Shown here piece after piece: positions 46,259 through 60,300 of a DNA stretch of 64,000 bases. The stretch lies in contig NW_026262723.1 in assembly GCF_021869535.1 (NCBI RefSeq), positions 84,756,324 through 84,820,323 on the forward strand, written 5' to 3'. The DNA comes from Mytilus californianus. Its lineage: Eukaryota > Mollusca > Bivalvia > Mytilida > Mytilidae. Numbering within the stretch: position 1 is the stretch's first letter; each line of letters opens with the position of its first letter. The position numbers and the translations under genes were made by a program. Below the pieces are notes generated by a model. The model saw nothing but the letters and a program-made list of their open reading frames with translations. It ran no database searches and was not told the origin of the DNA.

Positions 46259-48190
46259 CAGGGCGCAGCTTGATACGACCGCAGAGGTCGAACCCTGAAC
46301 AGTTGGGGCAAGTATGGACACAACATTCAAGCTTGATACAGCTCTGAATTTGGATTGTGATTAAATATTTGACACAGCATAGGTTTTGGACACAGAATGA
46401 ATGTGGTCTAAGAACTTAAAAATTTTAAATTGGACATTCACCTATTATGGTCCAATATCCAAAATCTAAATACATGGTTAGATTCAGCATATCAAAGAAC
46501 CCCAAGAATTCAATTTTTGATGAAATCAAACAAAGTTTTATTTTAGACCCTTTTGACCTCAATGTGGACAAAGTTGATAACGGGGCCCAAAAATCAAAAA
46601 TCTAAATACATGGTTAGATTCAGCATATCAAAGAACCCCATATATTCAATTTTTGTTGAAATCAAACAAAGTTTAATTTTGGACCCCGATTTGGACCAAC
46701 TTGAAAACTGGGCCCATAATCAAAAATCTAAATACATGTTTAGATTCAGCATATCAAAGAACCCTAAAAATTCAATTTTTGTTAAAATCAAACTAAGTTT
46801 AATTTTGGACCCTTTGGACCTTAATGTAGACCAATTTGAAAACGGAACCAAAAATTAAGAATCTAAATACACGGTTAGATTCGGCATATCAAAGAACCCC
46901 AATAATTCAATTTTTGATGAAATCAAACAAAGTTAAATTTTGGACCCTTTGGACCTCAATGTGGACCAATTTAAAAACGGGGCCCAAAATCCAAAAACTT
47001 AATACACGGTTAGATTCAGCATATTAAAGAACCCCAAGAATTCAAGAATAAAACCCCATTGAAATTGATCAAGAAATAAGCAATTTATATGAAGTATCTT
47101 CTTTTGCACAATACTGTGCAATTGAATATTTCTTGCTATTGCGCAATACTGTACAATTGACAATTTCTTGCTATTACGCAATATTGTGCTATTGGATATT
47201 TCTTGCTATTGCGCAATACTGTGCAATTGAAGATTTCTTGCTATTGCGCAATACTGTGCAATTGAAGATTTCTTGCTATTGTGCAATACTGTGGAATTGA
47301 AAATTTCTTGCTATTGCACAATACTTATTATATAATAATTTACACATCCTGTTTGGTGTGTATCTCCTACCATATCATTATTATTTGTTTTTAAATATAA
47401 ATCAGAAATAACCAACTTAAAATGGAAAATTTTAAAAGAAAAAAAAAAGAAAAAAAAAAGAAAAAAAAAAAATCCCCCCCCCAAATTTTTTGAACCCCCT
47501 TATGATTCATCAGCCCCAAACTCAATCCCAGCCTTCCCTTTGTGGTATGGTACCTTGCAGTACAATTTCAGAGAGATCCATACACTTGAACACAAGTTAT
47601 TGTCTGGAAACTAGAAAAATGCTTATTTTTGGCCCCTTTTTGGCCCCCAATTCCTAAACGTTTAAGGCAATTACCCCCAAACTCAATTCCAGCTTTCCCT
47701 TTGTGATATGGAACCTTGAGGTACAATTTCAGAAATATCCAAACACTTACACACAAGTTATTGTCATGAAACTAGAAAAATGCTTGTTTTTTGCCCCTTT
47801 TTTGGCCCCAAATTCCTAAAATTTTGAGGCAATTACCCCCAAAATCAATTACAGCCTTCCCTTTGTGATATGGAAACTTGTGGTACAATGTCAGAGAGAT
47901 CCATACACTTACACACAAGTTATTGTCTGGAAGTTACAAAAATGCTTATTTTTGGCCCCTTTTTGGCCCCTAATTCCTTAACTGCTGGTACCATAAACCC
48001 CAAAATCAATCCCAACCTTCCTTTCGTGGTATTGAACCTTATGGTAAAATTTCATGGAGATCCATTCACTTAAACTAAAGTTAGAGTGCGAAAACCAATG
48101 TGTCTTCGGACGACGACGACGACGACGCCAACGTCATACCAATATACGACCAAAAAATGTTTTCAATTTTTGCGGTCGTATAAAAAAAAA
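46259..48190 (+). mobile_element. HINE-like composite element
   Basis: 5' end 'gcgcagcttgatacgaccgc'. Then about four ~145-bp units ('ttagattcagcatatcaaag'), seven 35-bp units, an A-rich/C-rich stretch (47435-47490), and about four ~155-bp units ('tttttggcccctttttggcc'). The 3' hairpin is ATACGACC ... GGTCGTAT (48144-48181). The 5' motif ATACGACCGC (46273-46282) is the exact complement of 48172-48181. The short frames inside are repeat by-products. Confidence 0.75.
47085..47330. repeat. 35-bp tandem repeat
   Basis: About seven units near 'tttcttgctattgcgcaata' plus 'ctgtgcaattgaa'. It contains the small palindrome ATTGCGCAAT and sits inside the element at 46259-48190. Confidence 0.9.
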
Positions 48191-49792
48191 AGGGATACTT
48201 TATCGCATTCAAATGACCAATTTGACCAAATTCAACACATTTGAAAATAAATTCAGTTTCTGTCACAAAATATGTGTACATATTCAATATGTGTGCAATT
48301 TTTGTGCAATATTTAAATATTGTGTTGAGGTAAAAGTGTCTGAGTAACATATGGGACAGATCAAATTTGTCCAGTATAGATGATGCATATTTTCAATCTG
48401 TGTACAATCACTGTGCTAAGTTCGGATAATGTTGAAGGAAAATTTTTGAAGTTAAAGATAAAACATACTAGGTAACGTCAACTTGTTCTGGACGGACACA
48501 GTTCAGTTTTTACTTTGTCCTATGGTCATAATGGATAGTCTTTTTTATTGGCAATCATTCCACATCTCCTAATGCATCTGGCAATGCTGGTAAAAAGATG
48601 AAAATGTGACCCACATCTCCTTAAATTAATATCAATGTTTCAGTGAAATAGGAGTCAAAACTCTTTATTAAACACACTTTTTAAAAGTTCAAAACCTCAT
48701 GAACAGTGTAATAAGTTTTTTAAAAGTTGTTGTAAATACAACTTCATTGTAAACTACCCTGAACCAGATTATAAACAGATACAGGATTGAAACTGGGCAA
48801 ATTATAGGTATTATGGCAAAGCTTTTCAAAGATATAGCTGTGGAATTTCAGAGGAGAAGAAATTTGTATACTGTAAATTCAGAAATTATTGCAAGGTTTT
48901 TATCAATGAGAAAAATGAAACTGGGTGAACATTGCAATAATAAGTACTCGCATTCTGATATCCGGTAGATATATATATATATATGCAGCTTTTCCCGTAA
49001 TTGCAATAATTAATATTTATATCGAATAACAATGTTCTAACTGTACAATGTGCACCATAAACCCTACTAAAATAGGTCCTCAAGAAAGGTTAAGTCTTGC
49101 TTGTTTCTATAGGCAAAGATAGGAAGGATGTGGGAAAAGAGTCTACCATACTTACTGCTAAGCTAGCACTACCGTTTTTATATGTATGGTTCGGTTAAGT
49201 GAATTTTTCATTTTGTTCAAAGTACTAAAATGGTACAGATTTTTTTTTTTCCATATACACCAAAAAGACTGCAATAGTGTGGGCTCAACGACTGAGAAAA
49301 GATTTTGATTTCTAAGTTACAATATACATGTAATACAATCAGATAACCAAGGAATTTCTGCAAAAAGAGTCCTGTCAGAATAAAAATGCCTTAAAAACCA
49401 TAAAAAGATGTCCCATTTAAAGTTAAAAAGTACAAATATTAGGACATATTCTTATCATTCCCTATAACATATATTGAAGATTAAAAAAATCAACATTCTA
49501 TGTGGGTATTCAACTCTCAATTTTGAGCTCTCTCAGTTTACCTGTTCCAATCTAAATTTCATTTTTTTTTCTCAAATAAATCAGCTTTTTCTATTTTTTA
49601 TTTTGTTATCCTTGGTTTTCTACAACCTACAATATGGCAAAGGTTTTGCTCATAGTTAAACAGACATTGAATTTGTTTACATCCTTGTCTTTAGTGGATA
49701 ATTATCTCAATGGCAATCATACCACATCTCCTTATTTACACAACTTGTACTTGAAATGTATGTCTCTCTCCTTATTGCCAACCCAATACATA
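48191..49792. other. No gene; repeat tails only
   Basis: Type A-like tail fragments occur at about 48530-48580 and 49690-49740 ('tggcaatcataccacatctc'), and a short (TA)n at 48968-48984. Nothing else is recognised. Confidence 0.45.
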
Positions 49793-51048
49793 CAGGCGCA
49801 GATCCAGGATTTGATTTTTGGGGAGGCGCTCCTTGCAAAAATTTGTAAGGGGTTCTGCGGAACCCAGTGTCTCGCCTGCTATTGCTGCTGTCAGAGTAAA
49901 AGTGTGATATTGACATTAAAAAGAGAGTCCATTTATCAGTAAAATACAGAAATTTAAAAAAAAAAAAAAAAATATTCTTTAAATGCTATTTTTTGGTATT
50001 GAAGATTAGCTTCTGTCCAAGTTTCATAATAATCGATGAAGGTTTACAAATTTATCAATTCAAAAAAATTAAATCCCAGACTTCTGTAAATGTTAACTGT
50101 GTAAAAAACTAAGTCTATCTATCATAAAAAAAACTGAAAATGAAAAAAATATACTTTCAAAAGTTAGCTTCAGACATTATCTCTTAATCATAAAAAAGCT
50201 TCTGCCACAGTTTTAAAATTCAATGAAGCTTTGACAAAGTAATTGACCTGTAATAAACTTTAACCCCAGACTGTATCAACTTGGTAACTATAAAAAAAAA
50301 CTATGTCCATTTATCAGTTAAATACGGGAAAATGAAATTAAATATTTTCAAAATTTTGTTCTGGATACTCTATTTTGGTCATTATCAAGCTTCTGTCAAA
50401 ATTTCATAAAATTCCTTGAAGGTTTGACAAACTTATTGATGACTGAAAAACTTTAACCTCAGACTGAATCTGAATGTGTATTAGTAAAAAAAGCTAAGTC
50501 CATTTATCAGTAAAATATGGAAAAATGAAAATAAATATTTTCAAAATTTCACTCTGGATACTGTAATTTGGTCATAAACAAGCTTCTGTCCACATTTTCT
50601 AAAATTCCTTGGAGGTTTGACAAAGTTATTGATAATTGAAAAACTCTAACCTCAGACTGAATCTGAATGTTTATTTGTCAAAAAAAACTAAGTCAATTTA
50701 TCAGTAAAATATAGAAAAATAAAAATAAATATTTTCAAAATCTTGCTCTGGATTCTGCATTTTGGTCATAAACATGCTTCTGTCCAAATTTCCTTAAATT
50801 CCATGAAGGTTTGACAAAGTTATTTTAAAATGTCTAAAAAAACTTAACCACAGACTGAACCTAATGTTGACGCCGCCGGAATCTAGGATCGCTATGTCTC
50901 GCTTTTGCGACATAAATGTTGCAGGCTCTACAAAATTAGAGGACCATACTTTGACATAAAATTGGCTGTGATTTTACCTATACATCACATTTTTACAGGG
51001 TTTTTAGGGTGCGTGTGCCGGGTGTGCCCCTGTATGAATCCACGCCTG
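49793..51048. mobile_element. TIR element enclosing a HINE
   Basis: The left end CAGGCGCAGATCC and the right end, read as its complement, CAGGCGTGGATTC, form imperfect 13-bp inverted repeats. They resemble the ends of the MITE at 13491-13646. The interior is almost wholly the HINE at 49868-50934. No transposase is seen and no target duplication is clear. Confidence 0.5.
49868..50934 (+). mobile_element. HINE-like element, tandem ~180-bp core
   Basis: About five units with 'ccatttatcagtaaaatat', 'aagcttctgtcc' and 'gaaggtttgacaaa'. The 5' motif TGTCTCGCCTGC approximates the complement of the 3' end GCAGGCTCTACA. The 3' region is 'gacgccgccgg' plus the imperfect hairpin TATGTCTCGC/TGCAGGCTCTACA. 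Confidence 0.7.
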
Positions 51049-51104
51049 CCATTTTTAATAACATTACTATATGATTTCAAACTATGCATATATTCAAAAG
51101 ATAT

Positions 51105-51110
51105 TTTATT
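51105..51110 (-). promoter_or_regulatory. Candidate polyadenylation signal of NUBP1
   Basis: AATAAA on the minus strand, about 145 bp past the NUBP1 stop and just outside the TIR element ending at 51048. Confidence 0.45.
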
Positions 51111-51253
51111 CAAAAGATTTTCTAATGTTGATATGAAATTCTATTCTTGAAGATGCACCAATATTGACTTAGTACATAAAATATTTTTGGCACAAGATGG
51201 TGTAAAAAAGAAACTATTTTCCAGTGCAACACAAATTTGTATATGAGCTGTAG

Positions 51254-51324
51254 CTATCCATTTGTCTTTTCTCCTGTATCACTGTTTTGACTTGATTTAA
51301 AATCATCACAATACTTTTGAATTC
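51254..51324 (-). CDS. NUBP1 terminal exon
   Basis: Acceptor 'ctattttag'; phase 1 restores [12 protein letters not shown], matching the RIQEFC-type family end. It continues to 'SDTGEKTNG' and TAG at 51254-51256. Confidence 0.88.
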
Positions 51325-54300
51325 CTAAAATAGAAACAAACTTGAAACTTATCTTATAGATCCACTTGTTTAGTATAAAGATATAAATTATCTGGTAACT
51401 GTCTATCAAAGTACACACAGTTGGTGCTAAGCTAGGAAATATCTAATTTTGATAACCAATATGTAATATTATACGCTAATTGACTGGTTATGAATGTTAT
51501 ATCAAGTCATTGTCACAGAGATACTAACCTATTTGCGGAGGCAAATCAGAGGGAAATAGTTGGTATTGAGGGAACAACAAACTTGCCACAAACAAGACAA
51601 CTTTTAAAGAAATCAATAAACATCATATGGCAAAGAAATAGAAAAAGTCACTTATATATGTATTGTACAGTCCAGTATATCTGTGAACCTAAGACTTTTG
51701 GCTTCCCTTTGGTAAACTCATAAAACCAATAATCGGATAATAAATTGTGAACAAAATTACATACTTCAATTAAATGAAAACTTTTGAATGTATGATTTCA
51801 CCCTTAAGACTTTGTGAACAAAATAAGTGAAACCCCTGTTTTGACAGGTCTTCAAATGTCCGGTGATTTCGTGCATGCCTCCTAAAAATACTTAATTTTG
51901 AATAAAGGAAGGATTTTATACTAAATAAATGGAGAATGTGTCCATGGGACACAGATATGCCCCGCTTGCATATAACTTTATAAAGGGACATAACTCATGA
52001 ACAGTAAAAGTGACGCCACCCAAATGTAAACTTGATCAGCGTTTTGTGGAAATAAGCATTGTGTATAAGTTTCATAACATTTGGTTGAGGCATACTTAAG
52101 TTAGAGAACAGAAACGAAAAAAAATCAGCATCATTTCCATTTGTAATGGGGCATAACTCTAAAATAGTAAAAGTGACGCCATCCAAATTCAAAATTGATC
52201 TGTGTTTTGTGGTAATAAGCATTGTGTATAAGTTTCATAACATTTGGTAGAGACAAAATTAAGTTAGAGAATAGATACCAGTAACATGGAGATGGACATG
52301 GAGATGGACATGAGTAACGCTTAATGCCCCCTTCTGCTGCTGCAGGGGCATAAAAATACAGTTCAGTTTGAACCAAACAGACTGCCAAGGATGCGGAGCA
52401 AAAGTTTTTTTCAGTTGGATAAAATTTGTCAAAAATGAAACATTTTTTTTTCTCATAATGTCATAAATTTATGGAAAATGGTTAATCATGGGATTTGCTT
52501 ATAAAGTAATGCTTGAACTTATCAATTTTAATCTTTTCTGTCCCTTCAAAGACTAAAACAATTACAAGAACAATTCTATTTATGTGACATGGCGGATATG
52601 GAGAAATCAGATATTGTGCAATATCACTGGCCGTGGGGACGCACTGTACATAATATATAAAACAGCCTTTTTTTGTTGCCCTATTTGTATTTGTAAATGT
52701 AATGCTACAATCAAAACAAGGAATCCTTGTGTTGGAATTTCTGTTCAAATATGTGCAGGGGGTTAATAATATTCATGTCTTTGAAAATATTGACTGGCAA
52801 ACAATTTGTGAAATGATTATGGAAATACATGAAGTACAAATATTTCATTCTTTTTATATAGAACCAATATGCTGAGTTATATAAAAAAACAAACATTAGG
52901 TAATGTTATTCTGATTTACAGAAAATGTGATTTGAACATCAGAATTAAAATGTTTCAGTGGGATTACAAATTTTTCATTAAACTAAAATCTGGTAGCAAG
53001 TGATTGTCTGACTTTTTAATCTAACTTATTATCTTCTTAATAACAGTGACAGGGGTTGAGATATTATTTCTACAGTTTGTTAACACGTAAAATAATTATC
53101 AAATTATCAACTTTATTGATGGTTGTTTTGATATTTGATGATGGTTCGAGCAAATACAATTCTTTTTTTTTTCATTTTCATTCTTTCTAAAGTTTTCCAA
53201 TATAAAATATTTTTTCACTGGAAAATTGATGCCTACTATTTTCATCTATTGTAACAGTAAGGAAATTTGTTTTTATATAGAAAGAGCTGTGTAGCACCAG
53301 ATTAGCTTATTCAATAATATAAAATGTAAATAAAAAAAAATTATTATAAACATTATGAATAACACCTTAAAAAAGTGAAATGTTCTTGTGGGTACCACCA
53401 ATATGTTTGTTCCTCTGTTCATTTCCTGTCTGTATAGATTAATAATAATAAATTTATCACCAAAGACTGCCTGATAACAGAAAGTAAGTTAGGCAAAACT
53501 CAAAGAGTATATTTTGTATGTTTGTATTATATTTTTGTTATTGTTTTGGAAGGAGAAAGTAGCAAATTTGAGAAATTGGCATCCCTGATACTAGACTACT
53601 TACGATTTATAATATCAATGTAAGCTTTTGTAGCAGGAGAATCTGGAACTGTGGTCAGATATGACTTTCCTTCATCACAACATTGACCTGAAATTACAAA
53701 TCAATTTATTACAGAGTTGCCTCCCTTTACTTGTCTTCTTTTTTACTTAAACATTTGTTACAATTTATTATGAACCACAATTTCAGTATTTTAAAAACTG
53801 GCAATCCCTTCTGAACAACTTACTTGGAATTTTGTTTCATTTCTATGACTCTTTATTGATTACAGCTTTGGTTAAGAGAATTCCATAAAAATATGACTAA
53901 AGGTTCCGTTCAAAGAAGCTTGGTTTGCGCTGGTATCTATACTTTATATTGATTATTATCGCACTGCGGGTAAATTATGACATTGTGATTGGTTAAACAC
54001 CGTCACGTGGTGACCCCCTATGGATCCGTAGGGGGTTAGTAAATTTCATAGGGGTTCACGACGTCACGTCTACTGTTAATGGTGACGTCATCTATTGATG
54101 TTGTTTTGTATTTCATTGTTTATTTTTCTACAAAACGCGGCAGGAAAAGTCCAGTGTGCGATAAATTCGTTATACGGTTCACTACTGACCCCCTATGGAC
54201 CATAGAGGGTGAGTAAAATCCATAGAGCGGCCTTCGGCCTCACCCCCTATGGATTTTACCAACCCTCTATGGATCCGTAGGGGGTCAGTAGCGAACCATA

Positions 54301-57300
54301 TAACTTATAATGTCCTGTCAGATTTTAGAGAGCATGGTCTAACAAGGTAACAGTCAGTAAAAAGACATGTCACTCTATCAAAACACACTATTCTCACTAC
54401 GAGCCCACAACTTTAACTCCTTAATGATTTGTGCAGAGTGGGCCAGCAGGAAAGTCCTTAGTACGACCCAGACAGGAATTATAACACAACTTACACTCTG
54501 CACCTAAGAAAGCACATTATCATAAGACAACAAAGACAGTTTCAAGAGAGAACTAGAGGCTCTAAAGAGCCTTGTCATTCACCTGTATTTTTAACAATAG
54601 CCACTTTTTAGTAAAAATCATAATTGATGGGGAATTACTCTATTAAGAGCTAACTGACAACTACAGTCATGTTGGCTTATTAATAGATCTTATCCTGCTG
54701 ATCATTTTCCTTTTTAAAGTTTCTATTTATCTATAATAGTTTTCAAGATACATTGTAATAGGCAAAAATACAAAAATTGGGATAATTGTCATTAAAGGGC
54801 AATATCTTCAATAAGGAATAGACTAATGGTTTCAGTCATTCTGCCTTATATGAAGATCTTGTCTTGCAGATCATTTTTGCAATTTAAAGTTTGTATCTAT
54901 CTTTTGTAGTTTTCAAGATAATAGGCAAAAATGAAAAACTAAAGGCTCTAAAGAGTCTGTGTCACTCACCTAGGTCAATGTGCATCTTCAACAATAGACA
55001 CTCTCCAACATTTTGAATTAGAATAGAATTCATGACAATAATCTCTTTTTTGTTTATCTTGTACCATGTTGTATTGCTGATTATTTTTTCTGTTTAAATT
55101 TCTCTCTATTTTTTTTAGTTTTGCCCAAAACTAAAAAAAAAGTTAAATAAATGTGTCATTAAAGGGCAATCACGCTGATAATGAGTCGACTGTCTTGCTG
55201 ATCATTTTTGCTATTTAAAGTGTCTCTGTATCTATTATAGTTTTCAAGATAATAATACATCCACTTCATTTGAACTTTGGTGGATAGTCATCAGAAGATT
55301 TCTTTGATATTGACTTATATACAGATCTTGTCTTGCTGATCATTTTGCTTATTTAAGTTTCTATCTATCTATTATAATTTTTATGATATAAGGCAAAAAA
55401 GCAAAAAATTGGTCAAAATCGTAATTTAAGGGCAAAAACTTTAACGGTGAGTCTTCAGGCGATTTCCTCCATATGGCTTTATTGTAGATCTTGTCTTGCT
55501 AATCATTTTGCTTATTTAAGTTTGCACATATCTATTAAAATTTTTAAGATATAAGGAAAAATGCAAAAGAATTGGTAAAAAATCATCATTAAAAGGGCAA
55601 TAACTAAAATAAGGAGTTGCAAGACGATTTTTTGACTTGTATGTAGATCTTGTCTTGCTGATCATTTTTGCTTATTTAAGTTTCTATTAATCTATTACAA
55701 TTTTTTAATATAAAGCAAAAACACAAAAAATTGGTAAAAATCGTCATTAAAGGCCAATAACTCCTATAAGTCGTCTGACAGTTTTGATGTAATTGAACAA
55801 TTGGAAGATCTCAACATTTTGAACATTTTTGCCCGTTAGATTTTCTATATCTATAGTGGTTTTCATGATAATAGACCAAAACTTGCATTTTACCCCTATG
55901 TTCTATTTTTAGCCATGGTGGTCATATTGGTTGGCGAGAGGGGTCATCAGACACATTTTTTAAAATAAATACCCTAATGATGATTGTGGCAAAGTTTGGT
56001 TAAATTTGGCCCAGTAGTTTCACAGGAGAAGATTTTTGTATAAGTTAATGGACGACGGACGCCAAGTGATGAGAAAAGCTCACTTAGCCCTTTGGGGTAG
56101 GTGAGCTAAAAATAGGCAAAATCATCATTAGAGTGAAATAACTTAAATAAGGAGCCGACTAACAAATTTGAACATGCTAACTTATTTGTAGATCTTGTCT
56201 TGGTGATCATTTTTGCTATTTAATGTTTCTGTCTATCTATTATAATTTTTCGAGATAATAGGCAAAAATGAAAAACTAGAGGCTCTAAACAGCCTGTGAC
56301 ACTCATCTAGGTCTATGAACATCTTTAACAATGGACACTCTTCAACATTGTGGACTAGAATAGAATTCATGACAAAAATCACTTTTTTGATAATCTTGTT
56401 TAGCTGATCATTTTTGATTATTTATGTTTCCATCTATCTATTATAGTTTCTGAGATATTAGGCAAAAACACAAAAAACGACAGACAACAAGTGATGGGAA
56501 TAGCTCACTTGGGCCAGGTGAGCTAAAAAGGAGAAAATACATACACAGATAGATGTGATGATTTACATTTTTGTCCTATATACAGGGATCTCTATGACCT
56601 GTTTTCTAATGGCACACCACCATCTTTAAATTATCTTTAGCCATCATCAAATGATCCCCGCCATCGTTAAATTATCTTCTGCCATCGTCTAATGGTCCCC
56701 ACCATTGTTAATTGTATTATACTTGCACTATGATTGAAAGGTGTAGTCAAAATTTGTATTTGTTTCACTTGCTGCCGCCATTTTTGTAAGCAATTATAAT
56801 CAATTGCATGTAATTGCATAACCCCTATTGCATTATTGTTCAAAGGGTCCTCCTGGTTAATGTTTTAAAGCCCTGAGTGATTTCCGGCTAATGATCACCA
56901 ATCAATTGTACAGGTAGTTCGAGACACCTGACAGGAGAACACTTGATCAAGAGAGACAACTAATTGCATTATTTAAATACTTTTCAGCAAATGGTTATAC
57001 TCTTATTCATAAAACAGAACATAATTTCATTCCTATTAACAACAATTATCAGTCATAATGAGAATTTTGTAGTTTAAAATTAGATACTCAAATATCAACT
57101 GCAGCTTGATAATCTGAAGTAATTTGGTATCGCGATTCCGAATTCATTTCGTAGTTTACAATCAAATTAATACATCCGTTTTACATTCAGAATCGAAAGA
57201 TGCATGTTGCATGGTCTATTACTGTGGGATTTTCAAATTTAAGTCATCAAAACCATTTCAGTTTTAAACTGTTGCCTTCCAAAAATCTGCATTCAACGTT

Positions 57301-60300
57301 TTACAAAAAACAGGTACGAAACTTCTTTTTGTTGATGCTGCAAATCATAGATCCCGGTTTGTGACTTCTGAATTGAATTTGACACTACTACTATGGAAGT
57401 GTTTGACAGAAAAACGATCCCCATTTTTAAGTCCTAACAAAATTACCAAAATAATGAGAAAATGATTCTGGGAATCACTTGACAGGAATAACTCTGACGT
57501 TAACTAGGCTAACAGGACAGCAGAATTGTGGTTATCCTTGAATAAGAGGAGGCCATGCATGCTTGACATTAGAATTGTTACAAATGACAATTAAGGAAAA
57601 TATTGGTTATTCTGTAATGAAATGAAGATAATAAACAATTTATCCATCTATTCACTATTCCTTACAATGAAATGTAGGAATGAAATATTTTCGTTCATGA
57701 CAAGGATGGTTTTGTCCTGGTGAGAGAGCCTCCTCCATCGTTAAATTTTCATCCATGAAGATCCCTATATATATCTCCTTGAACTCTGGTGAAAAAAGTT
57801 ATTTATCATATGTTACCTATTCTGGGATCTAGTGGGAGTTTTCCTAGAAATGGTATATTTTGTTCAGCTGCCATTTTTTCACCGCCACCTGTTGTTGGTG
57901 GAAATATTTGGGACTCTGTCTGAAAAAAACATGGAAATATAAGTTAATGACAAAAAATGTAAAAAATAAGAATTCAAATGCATTCCCAAAAAAAAAAACT
58001 GCTTCGCTGAGCGCAGCTAGATACGCCCGCAGAGGTCCAACCCTGAACAGTTGGGGCAAAAATGGAGACAATATTCAAGCTTGATTCAGGTCTGAATTTG
58101 GATTGTAATTAAATATTTGACATATTATAGGTTTCTGAATAAATGTAGTCAAAGAACTTGAAATTGGTTATATGAATTGAATTTATATTCAATTAAATGA
58201 TTTCTTGCTTTTGTGCAATACTTAGTAAATCTGTTGTCAGACTATAAACAAATAAAGTTCTATTAATTCTCAATGTCATATTAGAAATTTATGAAAATAA
58301 AAAGGGAGCTTACATCAATAGATATAAACAATTCACCAAAGTTTCATGAGAATTGGTGACAGCATTTTTGAGTTATTGTCCGAAAACTGGAAAATCACCC
58401 CTTTATTTACTGAATAAAACCCCATAACTCAGAAATGTAAAATGTAAAATTTATAAAATTCTAAAGGAAGCTTACATCAATACATACAAACAATTCACCA
58501 AAGTTTCATAAGAATTGCTGAAAGCATTTTTGAGTTTTTGTCCGAAAACTGGAAAATCCCCCCTTTTTTTATGAATAAAACCCTGTAACTTGGAAACGTA
58601 AAATCTTAAATTTATAAAAATCCAAAGGGAGCTCATGTCAATAGATATAAACAATTCACCACAATTTCTTGCAAGTTGGTGAAAGCATTCTTGACTTATT
58701 GTCCAAAAACTGGAAAATCCCCCTTTTTTTAATGAATAAAATCCCATAACTCGGAAACGTAAAATCTAAATTTTATAAAAAACGAAAGGGAGCTCATGTC
58801 AATAGATATAAACAATTCACTAAAGTTTTATGCAAATTGGTTAAAGCATTTTTGAGTTAATGTCCGACATGTTGACGACGGACAGACGGACGGACAGACG
58901 GACGGACGGACGGACAGAGGTATACCATAATACGTCCCGTAAATGGGCGTATAAAAACTGATATAACTTATAGGTATCTGGGATTCATATTTGACAAAGG
59001 GCAACACAAAAACAACATATCTTTTAATATTTTCTGGTCTAAATCATAAACTTGATTTGGATAATGGCAACTTTGCAAGCTTTGACAATTTCATAATATA
59101 GTTTGCATTTTCAGGGGCTCCAAAAGAATTATTGTTTTCCAGTTTTTAGTTTAAACAGTATTTATTAATGAAAAATAATAACAATGAAGTAGTACAATTT
59201 TACATAAATATCAGATATAGGTTTTGGATAAAAGTTATGAAAAACTTTTATAAATCCGTCCCCCACCAGTTTTTAACAACCCTTTCATAATTCTTGTGCT
59301 ACAATTACTAGAAGCTACAAGTTTATATTGCTTAAGTAGTACTTGGTTCAAATACACAATAATTTACTTCTCTTTTGGTTAAAAATGTCTTAAACAATGT
59401 TAAATAATGGAATTTCATTCTCATTTTGGGGTACAAACAACCTATACTCCTTAAGTTTCTGAAATTAGGAACTAGCAGAGAATTTGAGGGAATAATATAC
59501 CCAACAATAAGTGCAGGCAAGACCATTCATATTTTCAGACACTGAGATTGTGAGTTTGAACCCCGCACATGGCAGGTGCACTCAACTCCAATCTTAAGAT
59601 TGTCAGTTTTCCTGCCAAAGGTCGGTGATTCTCTCCTGCCACTCTTCCTCCACCAAAAAAACTGACCACCAGGAAACAGCCAATAGTGCTGAAAGGGGCG
59701 TTCAACACCAATCAATCAATCATATTATCAGAATCAAGTGTGTACCATAACCCACTATTATGGCAAACATAAACACTGACTATGCAGTATGGGTTTTACT
59801 CATTGTTAAAGCCCGTACGGTGACCTATAGTTATTAATTTCTGTGTCATTTGGTCTCTTGTGGAGAGTTGTCTTATTGGCAATCATACCACATCTTCTTA
59901 TTTTTATATATATAACCATTAAATGTCCTCAGAAATAAAAGGAATACTATACCTTACACTTGGGACAAACAAAACCACTCATGTTCTCCACCACGCCAAT
60001 GATTGGTAGATTGACTTTTCTACAAAATCCTATTTCTTTCCTTACATCCTGTAAAGACACTTCCTACAAATATAAAAACTATTTTCATTACTTTTCACTT
60101 TACTTCTTCTGTGTCAAACACAAAAATGTACATCTAACAAAGAATTTTCAGATTAAATCATTGAAAGTACTACTATATGCCACTTAAATCAGCAGCTCTC
60201 CTTGTTACCCAAAATTTATTTCCAGGTGTGGGTAACAATTATAAGATAACTTTTTTGAAATAACAACCCCTGGTTAAACTTGGAATATTTCTGTTTGTCA

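Noticed and set aside
46553-47027. ORFs with repeated 'SKNPIYSIFVEIK' segments
   Set aside because: They coincide with the ~145-bp tandem units of a HINE-like element.
48054-48350. ORF with an Arg-rich run (GACGAC repeat)
   Set aside because: It starts inside the tetramer/trimer tract of a HINE 3' end and has no family similarity.
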